In this document: piece by piece, positions 60,709 through 64,000 of the stretch
Position numbering within the stretch: the stretch's first letter is position 1
How the letters are laid out: each line of letters begins with the position of its first letter
Assembly (NCBI GenBank): GCA_025093985.1
Contig: JACAAK010000010.1
Span: 1,761,501 to 1,825,500 of the forward strand
DNA: 64,000 nt
Source: Calvatia gigantea
Lineage: Eukaryota; Basidiomycota; Agaricomycetes; Agaricales; Lycoperdaceae
Reading direction: 5' to 3'
Translations under genes and position numbers: made by a program
Notes under the pieces: generated by a model
The model's input: only the letters and a program-made list of their open reading frames with translations
The model's database searches: none
What the model was told of the DNA's origin: nothing

Positions 60709-61907
60709 TCAAAGTGTATCGATAAGCTTTTTCCGCGACGTCGTTGACGTTGACATACCAATGAGCGGGCGTGGTCTGGTGCAAGACGTGAGTCCAGCAG
60801 AACGCTGTCACCTGTGCCGGCACTCACCTCCAGGTAGAGAACACCGTCCTCGAAAGAGACTCCATTATAGTAGCCATTTTTAACCTTATCAACAACGCGC
60901 AGTTTGACGATCTTCTCGCCGAGGGCCTCCTGTATTCCTTCCTGGACCAAATCAGTCGTCCTTCACCTTGTCGTAGTTCCAACTTTGACTTCAGGCCCTC
61001 GCTGCAAATTGTACGTGAATGGCTGAATCACCAGGACACGAGTCCAAGATCAGGCTCACAAATAAGCAAAAGTAGCATCGCCGAAGTTACGCGGAAAGTA
61101 ACGATCGTCCTTCTTCGTGGGAAGGACTTTGCTGTAGTTCTCCTCAAAGTTGGGCTCAAGCTTGAGATCTGGAATTGCCAACATCCCGGCAATGGATAAT
61201 GTGAGATCCTCATATTCGGGCTCCCACTTTTCTGCAATAGAGTGTTTGGCTTCGAGGTGCAGAGCTTCGCGAGGAAGAGCATCGATAGCAGAGACGATAT
61301 CATCCTTGGAGAGCCAGCTCGCATTAAACCCGAGACTTGTATGGTGGAACAATATCTGGAACACGTCATCCTGAATCCGGGTGGCGAATTATGGGTGCCT
61401 GTGCGCAAATTAGTTGTGCCTCCCACGAATTTTGCTCTGGAGCCTACATCGTGGCCAATTTCGTTGACGTTGATGGTGAGTTCTGACTTTGAAACTGCTG
61501 AGTTAAATTCCTTGATGCCCTCATCGCCGTAGAAACGGACAAAGTCCTCGATAGCAGATGCAAAGCCTTCAGCATAGCTTGAGACACATGAGTACTATTT
61601 TCCTCCTCGAAGAATGCAATACACACCCAGCCAAGGTGCGACCGGCATTCATACTATCACCCATGTTGTAAGCCCAAATTTCGTTCGCGTTGAAGGTTAA
61701 AGGAGAATTTGTCCAGCTTGAGAGCAGCAGCAACTTGAGTCCCGATTTCCTCCTTCTTGGTCTCATAGTTGTCCCTAACTAGATCAGGGGGGATTAATGG
61801 GTGGATAGTGGGCGACTAACGGTGAGCTGTTCGGACGTACTGTCTTTGCGAACGGCCAAAGGAAGTTTGGCGATGGGCTCCTTCGGGGTGAAAGAGTTCT
61901 TAGGCAT
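60709..61907 (-). pseudogene. Orphan gene B, paralog of 53848-55038, with three +1 slips
   Basis: Colinear with gene A, with the same MPKNSFTPKEPIAKLPLAV start and VNVNDVAEK near the C terminus. It differs in its lesions: an extra C near 61695 (ACCTTC for ACTTC, KFSFN then frame shift), an extra base near 61386 (ATTCGCC for ATTGCC), and an extra G near 60725 just before the terminal LIDTL. Conserved blocks include FHHTSLGFNASWLSKDDIVS, AIPDLKLEPNFEENY and the FPRNFGDATFAYL segment, still readable in one frame each. The spared protein sequence suggests recent inactivation or sequence error. Family and function unknown. Confidence 0.65.
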
Positions 61908-62832
61908 AACGACTTAACTGGGGGCGTCAAGGGTGTCAAAAGGATACTGCGCAGTTGTTGGTCTGCCCCCAAATATTTGTATTCACATCTGTCTCACGTA
62001 CAGAGGATACTTACGAACTGTACTGTACACCGTTTCCAGGTACACCAAGAACCACATTGCTGAGAGGACTGATGTGTTCCATGTCGACGACGATCGCTCA
62101 ATGTCCAACCCTTTGTCTGATTGATGTGCCAAGATGTGTAGGGTTTCCACTACACGGTAAGGACATATCAGAGTGATCGAATTCTCCAGCATCTGTCCCC
62201 ACAATGCCTCCAAACAAAATAAAGTGCCAAGTCTTACTTATGATCTGTCGGACACGAGGAAATATATGCATGGGGATTTACCATGCTCCGCCGACCTGCT
62301 AAATCATCAATATTGTCAATCATAGGTAAATGATGACAAAGAGCTTGCAAACCAAAAAGGAAAGAAAGTGGCCAAGAATACATCTCTCACTCCGAACACA
62401 AGACGCTCCATTCAGGCTGCTCGAGGCCGCTCCTCGCCCACTTAACTCCTCTCGAAAAGAGGCTCCACCACCGCAATAATTATCTTCCGCGACAAGGAGC
62501 CCCCACATTGCACCATACCGTCAAGGCAGGTTCTCCCATGGGTCAGTAAAACCTTCCTGTACCCCGGCCGTTTTCTAGTTTTAAGTTTACTCTAAGTCTG
62601 CTGGGCAGGCTTAGTGGGATGGCCAAACAAATTAGAAGCTATGACAAAGGCTCCACGTGCGGCCTACCCTGGACCATTTCGTCACTTGTCTGGATCCTCA
62701 CATAGGATCAGATATAAGATATATCTTCCAACCCAGCCCGTCCCAACCCCTCTTCCTTGGCGTCCATTGATACCTTCGATATCGCCATTTCTAACGTCCC
62801 ACAAGTGTTTTTGGCCCCGATATCAGCGAAAT
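61908..62832. promoter_or_regulatory. Divergent promoter region upstream of the ECM4-like gene
   Basis: Separates orphan gene B (-) from the glutathione transferase (+). TATAAGATATATC at 62712-62724 lies about 110 bp before the ATG at 62833 and is a plausible TATA-type element. Minus-strand frames at 61983-62508 carry no motif. Confidence 0.4.
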
Positions 62833-64000
62833 ATGAGTACCACAAAGTCGGATGTCCCGTTCCGTAACATAATTGCCCCCGGAACCCAGTTCGAGCCCGA
62901 GGCCGGTAAGTTCTACGGATGCATTACTCTTCAATATCATCCCATATTCAATATTATCTGAAAGATCGTTACCATCTTTATGTCTCTCTCGCTTGCCGTG
63001 CGTTGAGTGGACCTTGGTGTTGTTAAGACTGACGCCAACTGCTTCTGAATGCAGCCTGGGCCACCAGAACCATCATCATGCGCAAGCTCAAAGGTCTCGA
63101 AGACTTCGTTGGTAGGTACCCCTCTTTCTTTCCGTTTCATCCTGTGCCATCTCCCTACTCCGTCCTATCTCATCATTGATGAGTGAAATCGCAAGGAGAT
63201 GCCAAAGTGTTCAATCAAACACTTCGTTGTCCATCTTATACTTATATGGTCCATGTGTCTTTTAGGGATGAGCGTAGTCTCTCCGCGTATGGGTGCACTT
63301 GGTTGGGCCTTCGCCGACGTCGACCCTTTTCCGGGGGCTGATGTTGACACCGTTAACGGTGCTCAGCACATGAGAGATCTTTACCTCAGGGTCAAGCCCG
63401 ACTACTCAGGCGTGTTCGTCGCGTAATTTTGACAACTGTGTAGCGACTAAATAATTTCTTTGCCCAGATACACTGTCCCCGTCCTTTGGGACAAAAAGCT
63501 CAAGACAATCGTGAACAACGAATCCTCCGAAATCACTCGTATTCTCAACTCTGCCTTTAACCACCTGCTTCCCGCCGACAAGGCTGCCCTTGACTTCTAC
63601 CCGGAAGACCTTCGGCCGCGTATCGATGAACTCAATGCTTTAATTCATCCCAATATCAATAGTAAGTTTGCTCCTCCATGCCCTTCAAACCTTCCTTTTT
63701 GACTTTTTATGTTTCGCGGTCAATGCCCAACTACATTGACCTAATCTATTTTTGGTACCTCGTCTTAATGACCACTTATGCCGAATTCCCTTGTAGGCGG
63801 CGTCTATCGTGCAGGTCTCGCTAAAACCCAGGAAGCGTACACTCCAGCTGTACACGACGTCTTCGACGCTCTAGACAAGGTTGAGAAGCTTCTCCAGGGC
63901 AAGGATTATCTCGTTGGTGATAGGCTTACCGAAGCTGACATCCGACTCTGGGTCACCAGTTGTCAGCCCCCTTCTCCCTCCTTAATACTCCACCCTGAAC
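62833..64000 (+). CDS. ECM4/GTO-type glutathione transferase (glutathionyl-hydroquinone reductase-like), 3' partial
   Basis: An omega/xi-like glutathione transferase with a catalytic Cys. Exons 62833-62905, 62965-62997, 63055-63111, 63266-63413, 63468-63661 and 63797-63958 are in one frame; the next donor is GTTGTC and the gene leaves the window. RYHLYVSLACPWATRTIIMRK holds the redox Cys (split by an intron), then FVGMSVVSPRMG and YTVPVLWDKK. NNESSEITRILNSAF is the SNAIL/TRAIL-like glutathione-binding helix. VGDRLTEADIRLW is the C-terminal helical domain core. These enzymes deglutathionylate quinone or other conjugates in the cytosol. A decayed copy lies at 59920-60230. Confidence 0.9.

Noticed and set aside
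1..64000. CRISPR arrays, prophage, bacterial operons, rRNA or tRNA
   Set aside because: No regularly spaced repeats, no phage module and no B-box/cloverleaf that I could fold; gene structure is plainly fungal nuclear.

Overview
The window is nuclear DNA of a filamentous basidiomycete, most likely an Agaricomycete. The evidence is the dense packing of genes broken by many 50-65 bp GT-AG introns with CTAAC/CTGAC-like branch points, the eukaryotic housekeeping genes (uL15, RPB11, NDUFS5, CTP synthase, a PWI splicing factor) and mushroom-type accessory families (GH12, P450, OPT transporter, a secreted glycoprotein of the MFAG type, a seven-helix orphan membrane family). I found no virus, CRISPR array or rRNA, and no tRNA that I could support.

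Layout. 1-8.4 kb: two tandem 4.8-kb copies of a CSC1/OSCA-like channel gene, both frame-disrupted. 8.7-10.5 kb: an F-box gene and the second copy of a dispersed repeat. 10.7-12.6 kb: three tandem genes for 82-85 aa single-helix membrane proteins of unknown role. 12.8-17.2 kb: a Tlg1-type SNARE, a single-pass proline-rich membrane protein and a secreted alpha/beta hydrolase. 19.2-23 kb: an orphan 7TM protein and an MGRN1-type RING ligase. 23.2-25.2 kb: divergent RPL28 and RPB11. 25.8-31.2 kb: a catalase, a galactonate-dehydratase-like enolase-superfamily enzyme and a GH12 glucanase. 32.7-35.6 kb: an OPT transporter. 35.6-39.5 kb: gene-poor. 39.5-41.6 kb: divergent GET5-like and NDUFS5 genes. 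42.4-47.3 kb: a single-pass membrane protein, a weak Cys-rich gene and an SRRM1-like PWI/RS protein. 47.9-50.4 kb: a foldback MITE beside a P450. 51.2-55 kb: CTP synthase and orphan gene A. 55.6-59.5 kb: an orphan gene and a secreted MFAG-like glycoprotein. 59.9-64 kb: a debris zone holding a glutathione-transferase relic, a CTP-synthase fragment and orphan gene B, then the intact ECM4-type glutathione transferase, which runs off the window.

Two themes stand out. First, local duplication followed by decay: the CSC1 pair, the small-membrane-protein trio, and the CTP-synthase/orphan/GST block. Second, single-base insertions recur inside otherwise conserved exons, including housekeeping genes. 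Several lengthen a short homopolymer, so consensus error must be separated from true pseudogenisation before any gene is called dead. No operon logic applies. The divergent pairs RPL28/RPB11 and GET5/NDUFS5 probably share promoters.
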